The notes beneath the pieces were generated by a model. That model had not been told where the DNA came from and ran no database searches. It saw nothing but the letters and a program-made list of their open reading frames with translations. Shown one piece after another: positions 20,401-29,680 of a stretch of DNA of 30,000 nt. The DNA is taken from positions 1 to 30,000 of the forward strand of contig JAQGDQ010000868.1 in the NCBI GenBank assembly GCA_030141605.1, given 5' to 3'. Position 1 is the stretch's first letter. Each line of letters begins with the position of its first letter. Made by a program: the position numbers and the translations under genes. Source of the stretch: Tubiluchus corallicola. Lineage: Eukaryota > Priapulida > Priapulimorpha > Priapulimorphida > Tubiluchidae.

Positions 20401-20700
20401 AACCTCACCTTTGGTTCTACGTGGGGTGTTTCGAATTCTACGAGAGCGGTAAGTATTTTCCGGTGATTGAAACTCCCAGGGTAGATGAATACGAAGTGCA
20501 TGTTGAGTGTCGGAAGCTGTGCAGAGAAGCCGGTTTCAACTTCGGTAATATTTATGGAGAGCAAGACGGAAGCGTTAAATGTGCCTGCGGAAACGGTTAC
20601 CCGTATTTCAAATTCTCAACCAACTGTAAAGTGTGTTCAAACGGCGACGGCGGTGGCATTTGCCCGGGTCCGGGTTCCGTTGCGGTTTACAGGACAGAAA
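20401..20700 (+). CDS. WSC-domain gene, exon 3: WSC domain 2
   Basis: The acceptor CATTCTTAG|AA and donor CAGAAA|GTAAGT bound a 300-nt exon, phase 1 on both sides. The junction codon G|AA gives E, then PHLWFYVGCFEFYESG. Later come VECRKLCREAGFNFGNIYGE, VKCACGNGYPYF, NCKVCSNGDGGGICPGPGSV and AVYRTE. This is the whole WSC pattern, with the canonical C-x-C-G-N turn. The sequence is more GC-rich than its surroundings. Its last 63 bases, its donor and the following intron are duplicated 977 bp downstream. Role: probably glycan or protein binding on the secreted or cell-surface product. Confidence 0.87.
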
Positions 20701-20901
20701 GTAAGTAGACAGCAGTTTAAAAATTCTACCTGGTATTCTTTCTTCAACATCCATTTACTAAGTATGCTGAGTAACAAGTATTGTATGTTTAAAGGAAAAG
20801 TCTTCCGGAAAGTTAGGCGTATTTCAATGTTTGGAAGAAATGTATGAAAAATTTAGTAATAAAAGTGCTTTAAGTGTCTTGTGTAATTAGTAAAATCACT
20901 C

Positions 20902-21085
20902 TAAAGTCTCGATTATTCCACCAATGATGTAAAGTCGCGGTTATTCCACCAATGATGTAAAGTTTCGGTCATTCCACCAATGATGTAAAGTTGCGGTTAT
21001 TCCACCAATGATGTAAAGTTTCGGTCATTCAGTCGCGGTTATTCCACCAGTGATGTTAAGTTGTGGTTATTCCACCAGTGATGTC
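20902..21085. repeat. 28-bp minisatellite, array 1
   Basis: Units of TTCCACCAATGATGTAAAGT plus CGCGGTTA or TTCGGTCA recur at 28 bp, with one shortened unit near 21025. It lies in intron 3 about 200 bp after the WSC2 donor and is part of the segment duplicated at 21615-22105. Confidence 0.92.
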
Positions 21086-21262
21086 ATTTAAGGAAGTGAA
21101 GAATGTTAGCTTCACTGTCAATTTCTGTCAAAAGTAATAATAAGTCGCCCATTAAATAGCTAATTTTGTGACATTTTTGCATGAATGTTACGTAAGCTAC
21201 AGAAATTTGGATTTTAAACAGCGCACGCTTACGGAAAGTCATGATGCATTTATGAAAAATCA

Positions 21263-21614
21263 CCCTGTCATGCTCAAGTGAATTGGGCAACCACCGCACC
21301 CTGTTACATCCAAGTGAATGGGGCAACCACCGCACCCTGTTATGCCCAAGTGAATGGGGCTACCATCGCACCCTGTTACGCCCAAGTGAATGGAGCTACC
21401 ATCGCACCCTGTTACGCCCAAGTGAATGGGGCTACCACCATACCCTGTTACGCCCAAGTGAATGGGGCTACCACTGCACCCTGTTATGCCCAAGTGAATG
21501 GGGCTACCACCGCACCCTGTTATGCCCAAGTGAATGGGGCTACCACCGCACCCTGTTACGTCCAAGTGAATGGGGCTACCACCGCACCCTGTTACGCCCA
21601 AGTGAATGGGGCTA
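21263..21614. repeat. 36-bp minisatellite, array 1 (about 10 units)
   Basis: The unit can be written ACCCTGTTACGCCCAAGTGA plus ATGGGGCTACCACCGC. The register from 21301 is exact at 36 bp. In one plus-strand frame it encodes a 12-residue unit, APCYAQVNGATT. Variable positions are mainly TACG/TATG/TACA and ACCG/ACTG/ACCA. The array runs in frame into the duplicated WSC2 exon tail at 21615. Each unit also contains CAAG|TG, a possible but weak phase-1 acceptor. Confidence 0.97.
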
Positions 21615-22105
21615 CAAACGGCGACGGCGGTGGCATTTGCCCGGGTCCGGGTTCCGTTGCGGTTTACAGGACAGAAAGTAAGTAGACAGCAGTTTAAAAA
21701 TTCTACCTGGTATTCTTTCTTCAAGATCCATTTACTAAGTATGCTGAATAACAAGTATTGTATGTTTAAAGAAAAAGTCTTATTTCAATGTTTGGAAAAA
21801 ATGTATGAAAAATTTAGTAATAAAAGTGCTTTAAGTGTCTTGTGTAATTAGTAAAATCACTCTAAAGTCTCAATTATTCCACCAATGATGTAAAGTCACT
21901 GTTATTCCACCAATGATGTAAAGTCGCGGTTATTCCACCAAAGATGTAAAGTCGCGGTCATTACACCAATGATGTAAAGTCGCGGTAATTTCACCAATGA
22001 TGTAAAGTTTCGGTCATTCAACCAATGATGTAAAGTTTCGGTCATTCAACCAATGATATAAAGTCACTGTTATTCCACCAATGATGTAAAGTCACTGTTA
22101 TTCCA
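21615..22105 (+). pseudogene. Duplicate of WSC2 exon tail, donor, intron start and 28-bp array
   Basis: From CAAACGGCGACGG at 21615 the sequence copies 20638 onward: 63 bases of exon encoding NGDGGGICPGPGSVAVYRTE, the donor CAGAAA|GTAAGT (exon end 21677), the following intron with a 16-bp deletion near 21780, and a longer 28-bp minisatellite (about 21863-22105). The exon portion is identical to its parent, so the duplication is recent or homogenised. The second copy breaks directly into the second 36-bp array at 22106, whereas the first has 177 bp of unique sequence before the array. It is either a dead exon tail or part of a chimeric exon with the preceding repeat. Confidence 0.9.
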
Positions 22106-23586
22106 CCCCTGTTATGCCCAAGTGAATGGGGCTACCACCATACCCTGTTACACCCAAGTGAATGGGGCTACCACTGCACCCTGTTATGCCCAAGTGAATG
22201 GGGCTACCACCGCACCCTGTTACGCCCAAGTGAATGGGGCTACCACTGCACCCTGTTACGCCCAAGTGAATGGGGCTACCACCGCACCCTGTTGCATCCA
22301 AGTGAATGGGGTTACCACTGCACCCTGTTATGCCCAAGTGAATGGGGCTACCACCATACCCTGTTATGCCCAAGTGAATGGGGCTACCACCGCACCCTGT
22401 TATGCCCAAGTGAATGGGGCTACCACTGCACCCTGTTATGCCCAAGTGAATGGGGCTACCACCTCACCCTGTTACGCCCAAGTGAATGGGGGTACCACCG
22501 CACCCTGTTATGCCCAAGTGAATGGGGCTACCACCGCACCCTGTTACGCCCAAGTGAATGGGGCAACCACCTCACCCTGTTACGCCCAAGTGAATGGGGC
22601 TACCACTGCACCCTGTTACACCCAAGTGAATGGGGCTACCACCTCACCCTGTTACGCCCAAGTGAATGGGGCTACCACCATACCCTGTTATGCCCAAGTG
22701 AATGGGGCTACCACCATACCCTGTTACGCCCAAGTGAATGGGGCTACCACCACACCCTGTTACATCCAAGTGAATGGGGCTACCACCGCACCCTGTTACG
22801 CCCAAGTGAATGGGGCTACCACCTAACCCTGTTATGCCCAAGTGAATGAGGCTACCACCATACCCTGTTACGCCCAAGTGAATGGGGCTACCACCGCACC
22901 CTGTTATGCCCAAGTGAATGGGGCTACCACTGCACCCTGTTACGCCCAAGTGAATGGGGCTACCACCTCACCCTGTTATGCCCAAGTGAATGGGGCTACC
23001 ACCGCACCCTGTTACGCCCAAGTGAATGGGGCTACCACTGCACCCTGTTACGCCCAAGTGAATGGGGCTACCACCTCACCCTGTTATGCCCAAGTGAATG
23101 GGGCTACCATCGCACCCTGTTATGCCCAAGTGAATGGGGCTACCACCATACCCTGTTACGCCCAAGTGAATGGGGCTACCACCGCACCCTGTTACGCCCA
23201 AGTGAATGGGGCTACCACCTCACCCTGTTATGCCCAAGTGAATGGGGCTACCACCATACCCTGTTATGCCCAAGTGAATGGGGCTACCACCGCACCCTGT
23301 TACGCCCAAGTGAATGGGGCTACCACTGCACCCTGTTATGCCCAAGTGAATGGGGCTACCACCGCACCCTGTCACGCCCAAGTGAATGGGGCTACCACCA
23401 TACCCTGTTACGCCCAAGTGAATGGGGCAACCACCTCACCCTGTTACGCCCAAGTGAATGGGGCTACCACCGCACCCTGTTGCATCCAAGTGAATGGGGC
23501 TACCACCACACCCTGTTGCGCCCAAGTGAATGGGGCTACCACTGCACCCTGTTATGCCCAAGTGAATGGGGCTACCACCACACCCA
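22106..23586. repeat. 36-bp minisatellite, array 2 (about 41 units)
   Basis: The same unit as in 21263-21614 continues for about 1.48 kb. Every register check (22321, 22501, 22681, 22861, 23221) falls on a multiple of 36, so no net frame-shifting indel has accumulated between them. One unit near 22825 has TCA changed to TAA, which stops the 12-residue frame; downstream the frame reopens and ends at a TAA at 23610. Minus-strand and alternative plus-strand frames are also open for long stretches, so openness alone does not show coding. Confidence 0.97.
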
Positions 23587-23947
23587 AAAATTTCTCTACA
23601 GCAGTAGTATAAATTAAGTTTGTGACGTATAGACAATCTTTCTACCAATTTGTTTTTGATATTTTTCTAAGTTTAAGTGATAAGTAAAATAAAGATTCAG
23701 TAAAATAAACTCATCATACTAAGTGACATATCTCTTTCTTTAAATTTCTTTACTCCTATCATTTACTTCATACATCCGGCAAGCAGAAGTTTAACTAATC
23801 CTTTACATTAGAAATACACAAGGGCTGCATTGGGAAAATGCCTACGGCCGGGGATCACCTCTTCCCGAAACGACGGCTTGTGTAGCTGTCACCAAAGCTT
23901 TCCGGAAGCTGAACACTTTCGTTTTATGGATGCTTAAGATGGATATA
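23587..23947. other. Intron 3, segment after the arrays
   Basis: AT-rich sequence with AATAAA at about 23687 and AAAATAAA shortly after, and a stretch (ACGGCCGGGGATCACCTC) of unknown origin near 23844. No exon is supported. Confidence 0.5.
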
Positions 23948-24504
23948 CAATGAAATCTTGTTATAATGCCAAGTCTGAGACACCACTAAGTGTGGTGCTA
24001 CAGTTATAATGCCAAGTCTGAGACACCACTAAGTGTGGTGCTACAGGACAATTAGACTAATTAACAGCCACTTATAGGTCGACCTTGAGTCAAGCAGCTT
24101 TAACAGGCATTAAATTCACACAGTTCATTGCTGAAGCTCAGCTATGCAACTCTTATATACTTATAATGGATACTCCTTGCTCAAAACCTCAGCATTCACT
24201 TTCATGCAGTCGCTTGCTACGTAATCTTAATTTAAACGCCATAATTGTTTTCTTATCAGAGATCATCGTTTTTACAATGTTATGTCTGTTTGTTTTACTT
24301 TTTTGTGGCTGGTGTTATAACTGGGTAAATTTATTATGTAAAATGGACTTTTGGCACAGCAGATATGTAGCCAGTGCAGTAGGCGAGGTTGGCAGTATTT
24401 CCTATATTTATTATCGAAATCAGGGCAGGGCAAAAGTTGGCATTATGGCAAGGCTGACGTTATAGCATGGTGGGGGGGGGGCAGGGTATACCGAGGTTGG
24501 ACTG
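23948..24504. mobile_element. pogo/Tigger-like MITE, decayed
   Basis: The left end reads TA|CAATGAAATCTTGTTATAAT and the right end CCGAGGTTGGACTG|TA. These approximate the CAGTgaAACCTCGTTATAA ends and TA target duplication of pogo-group (Tc1/mariner superfamily) elements. Two tandem 43-bp units (ATAATGCCAAGTCTGAGACACC...) occupy about 23960-24046. The frame at 24085-24465 has no transposase motif that I recognise. It is intronic in the WSC gene. Confidence 0.55.
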
Positions 24505-24849
24505 TAGATGCAAAATTTTCTTGAAATTTTGGCATTTTTATGTTGTTCTGTTATTTATCAAAGAAATTTGATTAGAGGCTGTTTTGTTAGCTTTCCGGAA
24601 AAGAAACGAAAGACCCTGATATACTGAAAAGAATCGGATATCAGTACAGCACCTAATTTGTTTCAGTATTTGTGCACTACTGCTGCAGCTTTTTACTAAG
24701 TGTGAAAATTATATTGTTCAAATAAGGCAATATTTTCCATAATACTTAAATGCAATATTAATTGTACTAATGTTTCATACATTGGCTTATTGCTTGTGAT
24801 GCATAATGTCCACATAAGTTTATTTTGTTGAACAAATTAATTTACTGAA

Positions 24850-24930
24850 TCATTATCATCATCATCACTGTCACCATTTTCATTGTCATCATCATTATCA
24901 TCATCATCATCGTCATCATTATCGTTATGA
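24850..24930. repeat. (CAT)n microsatellite, imperfect
   Basis: Runs of ATCATCATC with CATTGTCATC and CGTCATCATT interruptions, in intron 3 about 180 bp before the WSC3 exon. Confidence 0.93.
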
Positions 24931-25108
24931 ACTTCGCTAAAATTGTCATAGAGGTCAGCATCTTTTTGTTGTCAATATAAAGTTTATATTAGACCTATAA
25001 TTTTTTTGAAACTATTAAAGTTGTGCCAATCGTTTCATTATGGAAACTCATTTCGTCGTATGTCACTTTTTTTGAACTCTAGAAAGCAATATGGCTTTTT
25101 TATTTCAG

Positions 25109-25456
25109 ATTTTTACTTTAACGGTCTTGGTTGTTGGAAGGATGTGGAAACAGACAGAGATTTAGACAAATTTGTCCGGGGGTCGCTCGGCACAAGTGTC
25201 GATGCTTGTATAAACCATTGTGCCAGAGCTCTATATCCGTATGCAGCGAGGCAAGGCAGTCGTTACTGTTGGTGTGGAAACACGTATGGTAAACACGGTC
25301 CTGGAAGCAGTGCTTGTAACTTAGAGTGTGGACGGAATCCACTCCAACAGTGCAATTACCTCAATGCAAGGGAGGACGAAACACAATTTTTCCACGATGA
25401 TACCGGCTGCGAAACGTGTGGAGGAAGGCTTATGAACGAGATATATCTGACTAAGG
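25109..25456 (+). CDS. WSC-domain gene, exon 4: WSC domain 3
   Basis: The acceptor GGCTTTTTTATTTCAG|AT and donor CTAAGG|GTAAGA bound a 348-nt exon, phase 1 on both sides. The junction A|AT gives N, then FYFNGLGCWKDVETDRDLDK, followed by SVDACINHCARALYPYAARQ, SRYCWCGNTYGKHG, ACNLECGRNPLQQC and DTGCETCGGRLMNEIYLT. The C-W-C-G-N turn and closing CGG...IYLT are textbook WSC. An insertion of about 20 acidic and aromatic residues (NYLNAREDETQFFHDD) sits between the CGRNP and CGG blocks, longer than usual. The upstream open frame beginning at 25006 continues into intron sequence; the acceptor defines the real start. Confidence 0.88.
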
Positions 25457-25927
25457 GTAAGAACCTCTATTTTCGAGTCTCTTACAAGGGCAGTGGCAGC
25501 TCGTTCCCATTACTGGGGTTGCTGCTTCAGAAATTTTTAGCCATTGTTTTAATACTGTGTAAAATGTAACAAACGTGTGTAATTTTAATGTTTTTGTTAT
25601 ATTTGAAGATCAGGTGTTGAACGGCCTCTTCTTAACTGCAACATTCTCATGGAGAGACAACTGTGAAAAGTTAAGCTGTTGTAGTTCACTTACACAGAAC
25701 TTATTTCTTGGGGATGCGTTATTAAATAATTTATGTTTTAAGCACACACGCTAAGTTTACACTTTATCATATCCACTAATATGACTGTGCACGGTAAGCA
25801 CGTGGCAATTGTTACTGTGTTAGAGATAGTACTTTCTTTGCCTAGCAACAAATGCTAGCATACAACATATTATCTCATGTGCACATGGTCGCATGGGCTA
25901 CAGAGAGGGCTCTTATTTTAAATAAAG
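25457..25927. other. Intron 4, left part
   Basis: No recognisable feature. The frame of WSC3 continues past the donor as far as a stop at about 25567, which would give a truncated isoform if the intron were retained. Confidence 0.5.
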
Positions 25928-26262
25928 AGCTTCAAGCAAGGGCACTTTGTCTCAAATAAAGGGTTTCAAGCAAGGGCACTTTGTCTCAAACAAAGGGCTT
26001 CAAGCAAGGGCACTTTGTCTCAAACAAAAGGCTTCAAGCAAGGGCACTTTGTCTCAAATAAAGGGCTTCAAGCAAGGGCACTTTGTCTCAAATAAAGGGC
26101 TTCCAGCAAGGGCACTTTGTCTCAAACAAAGGGCTTCAAGCAAGGGCACTTTGTCTCGAATAACAGACTTCAAGCAAGGGCACTTTGTCTCAAATAAAGG
26201 GCTTCAAGCAAGGGCTCTTATCTCAAACAACGGGCTTCAAGCAAGGGTACTTTGTCACAAAT
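25928..26262. repeat. 34-bp minisatellite, about 10 units
   Basis: The unit is GCTTCAAGCAAGGGCACTTT plus GTCTCAAATAAAGG, with AAACAAAGG variants and one shortened unit near 26214. Because 34 is not a multiple of three, the open frame across it cycles through all three frames of the unit and is not evidence of coding. Confidence 0.95.
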
Positions 26263-26423
26263 GTTTTGGTTTTGACCTACAGTTTAACATTTGATCCAGT
26301 TTCCCTTCAAGGTTCATAGTGACTATATAAATGTTTTAGCGCTATAAATCACTGACGGCTTTAAATTTTTTTACTTACCAGTTTAATTATTAATACTAGT
26401 GTATTTGTGCTAGCTTGTAAGTA

Positions 26424-26776
26424 CAGTCAACCCTCGCAACCCTCGTTAAACCAGACTAATTGGGGGTGGGGGGGGTCCGGTTTAGCAAATTGTCCGATTT
26501 ATCCTATATGCCTATATATGGTCTATATTATACAGGAATAATCACCTTAATAAGGCCTATACACATTGCACTATATACTGTGCTCTATATACTATACTGT
26601 ATATTACTTTAAAATAGTTAACCTGTGAGGATAAAGAAATTATTGTACAGTTGGTAGGCCGTTTTGTGTGTAGCGCTCCGGCTCGGACGGAAATCGGTCA
26701 GTTTCATTTACCACGGATGACGTCCGTCTTATCCGATATCCGGGCTAACGGGGTCCGGTTTAACGAGGGTCCACTG
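26424..26776. mobile_element. pogo/Tigger-like MITE
   Basis: The left end is TA|CAGTCAACCCTCG...CCTCGTTAAACC, with a 9-bp internal repeat of CAACCCTCG, and the right end GGTTTAACGAGGGTCCACTG|TA. TA duplications and CAGT...ACTG ends with a ...CGTTAAACC core match non-autonomous pogo-group elements. It is 353 bp with no transposase. Its right end is 47 bp upstream of the acceptor of the next exon. Confidence 0.8.
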
Positions 26777-26823
26777 TACTTATTTATACTTCATTTATTC
26801 GTTTATTTATTTGATTTTTGAAG

Positions 26824-26973
26824 TTCCGATGACCGGTCAGCCCTTGGGAAGTGGATGCTTTAAAAGTAATAGCACGGCGCACTTTTCAGAAGAGGCAGAT
26901 TGGGAGCTCGAACGAATATCAATGTCTCCGACGATGTGCGTCTTTTACTGCTCCGCCCGATCATTCCATGATC
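26824..26973 (+). CDS. WSC-domain gene, exon 5: first half of WSC domain 4
   Basis: The acceptor TTTGATTTTTGAAG|TT and donor ATGATC|GTACGT bound a 150-nt exon, phase 1 on both sides. The junction G|TT gives V, then PMTGQPLGSGCFKSNSTAHF, SEEADWELERISMSPTMCVF and YCSARSFHD. This is the N-terminal half of a WSC domain, up to the C-x-x-x-C helix. The second half is 2.4 kb downstream at 29396, with matching phase. The acceptor is weaker than those of the other exons; CCGGTCAG at 26839 is an alternative but would remove five residues without clear benefit. WSC1-3 are each on one exon, so domain 4 alone is split. Confidence 0.75.
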
Positions 26974-27622
26974 GTACGTATCATAATAACCACTTAAATG
27001 GATCCATGTTTCTAAAAGGTTTATAGGTTTATATGCAGTTGGTGCACTTAATAGACTCACTTTGGGATGGAAGTGCAATTAGCCGACTGGTGTAGTATTA
27101 CTAATATAAAAGTCATCACTTTTTTGCTTATGCTCTGTAGTAAAATAGTTCTGTTGTTTGTTTATCTTGTGGTTAAAGCTGCTTGCTGATTATTGTTGTT
27201 TATAGCGTGGCGCGTGAGTAGCCACGATGGGCATGGCAAACTATCAAGACTTGACTTAAAGAGCAACACATTTATTAAATATCAAACACAACATAGTAAA
27301 TACCATAGGATAGTAATGCCAGCCCTCCGTCACCAAGTCAGTTCCTAATCTCCCCCGAGGTGCGGGCCTCAAATGCTTTTGACTAACTCTCTAATGCGCC
27401 GTGAGCTTCTGCGCATAAGGGTTTCATCATCGTGAGTCAAACAGTCGGCTGGTCACGTGATGCCACACCTAACTAGGCTTCTTGTCAAGCATTTGATTAA
27501 GTTAAATAATTTAATCGCCAATTTCATCAAAATCATTAATTAACACAGCTTCCCTTTACTTCTGTACTACGATCAGAACTTCTGTACTTCATCGATGGGA
27601 TGTACTTCATCAATTGTTTGTT
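26974..27622. other. Intron 5, left part
   Basis: AT-rich sequence followed from about 27208 by a more GC-balanced stretch (GCGTGGCGCGTGAGTAGCCACG) with TTTATT on the plus strand. It may be a repeat in minus orientation, but I found no second copy in this window. No exon is seen. Confidence 0.45.
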
Positions 27623-28152
27623 GTTGGCATCCTTCTGTCTCGGAAGACAATAGAATGTGCACCAAGAGAGTCAGTTATTGATCACATTGATGGAGCTGCA
27701 GTGTCGACTGTGGCTGAGCAGTGCGATCCTTGAACGTCTGGGCAAGGTGTATGGAGATCCTGAGTTACCCTGACAACAGGAACCCCCTCTCTTCCTCCCT
27801 GGTGTAGTCCAAAGGAAAGCGGAGCGATACATTTGGCACCAGGTTGGCTGCAGGAGCTGCCGGAGTCAGTGAGCATGCTGCACTGGTCCGCCTTCGGGGC
27901 TCCACTCCTAATTTGGAAGGTTTACTCCTCTACACATGGCCGTTGGGTTACTTGACCTCCTCCTACCTCTAGCCGTTGGCTGCTTGCGCAGCTCCTCCGC
28001 CTAGTGTTTGAGATACAGTGTGGGTATCTCGTAAGCTTACAGCACCTGGTATTCCTGGGCGGTCACCTATCCAAGTACTAACCAGGCTCTATGTTGCTTA
28101 ACTTTGGTGATCAGACGAGAACCGGTGTTTTCAACGTGATATGGGCGTAGAC
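27623..28152 (-). mobile_element. 5S-rRNA-headed SINE, minus-strand copy
   Basis: This is the reverse-complement counterpart of 14601-15143. Read on the minus strand it begins GTCTACGCCCATATCACGTT, follows 5S rRNA through GAAGTTAAGCA/CCAAAGTTAAGC and GGTGACCGCC to GGTGCTGTAAGC, then the same body, ending GGATGCCAAC. Its 5S head is closer to canonical 5S than that of the plus copy. No clear target duplication is visible. It lies in intron 5 of the WSC gene. Confidence 0.9.
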
Positions 28153-28551
28153 ACAACATACGGCTGGGATAACAGCAACAGTTAACGGATTAATAATTTT
28201 GTGAAGAGCACAAAGAACTTCCAAAGGAAACCGCTAGACAAGTGACTAAATGTTGAGCTTCCAGTATTGGTTGGATAACAAGGTTAAGTGCAGTGAAGAG
28301 GCTGGTGACAGTTTCAAAGCAAAACCGCCATGCTAGCGTAATAGTTCGTGATAAACGTACCTGCTTACAAATCAAAATGGTACCTAACATGACTGTTACT
28401 ACCTATTGTGCAGAGACACGAACTAAGACATCAACTAGCACAAGCTTTTTGATCTGTCTTAAATGTTTTATTTAAGTAACTGAAACTAAAATACTGAGAG
28501 AATTATGCGGAGTTATTTGAGTCAATTGCCAACAATTTGAGTCTGAGTATA

Positions 28552-29239
28552 TAGTCTAGTCCCGTTATCTCGCCACTGTCCGTCTAGGGCAAATTTTTTG
28601 GTTAGAGGCGAGTATGGCGAGATAATGGGAATATAACGAAGTTAGTCTATATGTATATATATAATAGTTGATTAACATAGTGTTCCTCTAATTTCGCACT
28701 AAATACAGTAGCAATTTCCTGCTGTGTCTTTGAAGAATTATTCGCATGATAAATACAAATTTCCTTTTTTTGTTCAGGATTAAGACAAAACAGTTTTCGC
28801 TTCAGAGACATCATGTAAAGTTGCTCACACTTTGTGGAAACTCAAACTTAAACGCAGCTTTCGTGTTATACAGTAAGGATATCGGTGACGCTTTAGTTTC
28901 TCTGCGCATTAACCAACCACAGCGCTCCTAATCTAATCCTGGTGAGACACACACTAGATTAATTATGTCTGTCTATGGAGTACAGCAGCATTGTCTACAT
29001 ACCGCGGTTATATTGATCGACACGCGGTATATGTATTGATCGATTCACCTCTGAGTTTGTCTGTTTCGTGACATAACGAATATAGTTTACATAAGCACTC
29101 ATCCTAGCATGACATGGCGAGGGCGAGAAGCGAGGGTGGCGACTTAACGAGGTAAATATCAAAGCAGGAAATCCGTCCTTTCTTTGGCGAGAGACGAGTT
29201 TGGCGGCATAACGAGGGGCGAGATAACGAGGCTAGACTG
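28552..29239. mobile_element. pogo/Tigger-like non-autonomous element
   Basis: The left end is TA|TAGTCTAGTCCCGTTATCTCGCC and the right end GGCGAGATAACGAGGCTAGACTG|TA, inverted repeats with few mismatches and TA duplications. Additional GGCGAG and AACGAGG words occur inside both ends. At 688 bp it is larger than the other two such elements. The internal sequence contains no transposase motif that I can recognise. Confidence 0.78.
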
Positions 29240-29395
29240 TATGTTGAATAGGAGAGGCCTGTACCAGATGTTTTTGTGTCAGTTAGGCGACTGTGTCTAT
29301 TAACCGTGAGTCTAATAAATGATGTCTGCGTTACTTTACAATATTTGGTCAGAAATTAAATATTCTTGTGTACAGAGGATTTTTGAACTTTACAG

Positions 29396-29587
29396 AACCA
29401 AAGAAAGCCTACAAGTTTGCAGTTCTCACCAGGTATGATAAGTGTAGGTGCGGAAATGAGCCTGTCATTGCAGAGAGCGTTGATGCGAAACACTGTGACG
29501 TCGTCTGTGGAGGAAGCTTCACGGGACACGACAATTTTGGATTTTGTGGAGCGACGGGATATCACAGTGTTTACGAAACTGTTCATG
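29396..29587 (+). CDS. WSC-domain gene, exon 6: second half of WSC domain 4
   Basis: The acceptor TTTTTGAACTTTACAG|AA and donor GTTCATG|GTAAAT bound a 192-nt exon, phase 1 on both sides. The junction C|AA gives Q, then PKKAYKFAVLTRYDKCRCGN, then AKHCDVVCGGSFTGHDNFGF and CGATGYHSVYETVH. The aromatic strand leading to C-R-C-G-N, the C-x-x-x-C-G-G block and the final H-S-V-Y strand complete the WSC domain begun at 26824. The strong donor in phase 1 indicates at least one more exon beyond the right edge, so the protein's C terminus, including any membrane anchor, is not visible. Confidence 0.82.
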
Positions 29588-29635
29588 GTAAATTAATCTT
29601 ATTTTGCAACGTCTGTATTTGTTTACATCGTATTT

Positions 29636-29680
29636 GACTGCTGTCCGCTTTTAACGGAGGCAGGATGCATGGCACCACGG
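29636..29680 (+). repeat. 45-bp dispersed motif, copy 2
   Basis: It matches 5380-5424 at 42 of 45 positions and immediately abuts the 95-bp tandem array. Confidence 0.75.

Noticed and set aside
22098-23648. Long minus-strand open frames across the 36-bp arrays (GVTGCGGSPIHL-type repeats)
   Set aside because: A repeat unit divisible by three with no stop in a frame stays open automatically. No splice or start context supports minus-strand coding.
24085-24465. 126-codon open frame with a hydrophobic segment
   Set aside because: It is inside the decayed pogo-like element, without transposase motifs or a credible start context; probably chance.
25947-26294. Open frame across the 34-bp minisatellite
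   Set aside because: The unit is not a multiple of three, so the peptide cycles through all frames of the same DNA repeat. No domain or splice context.
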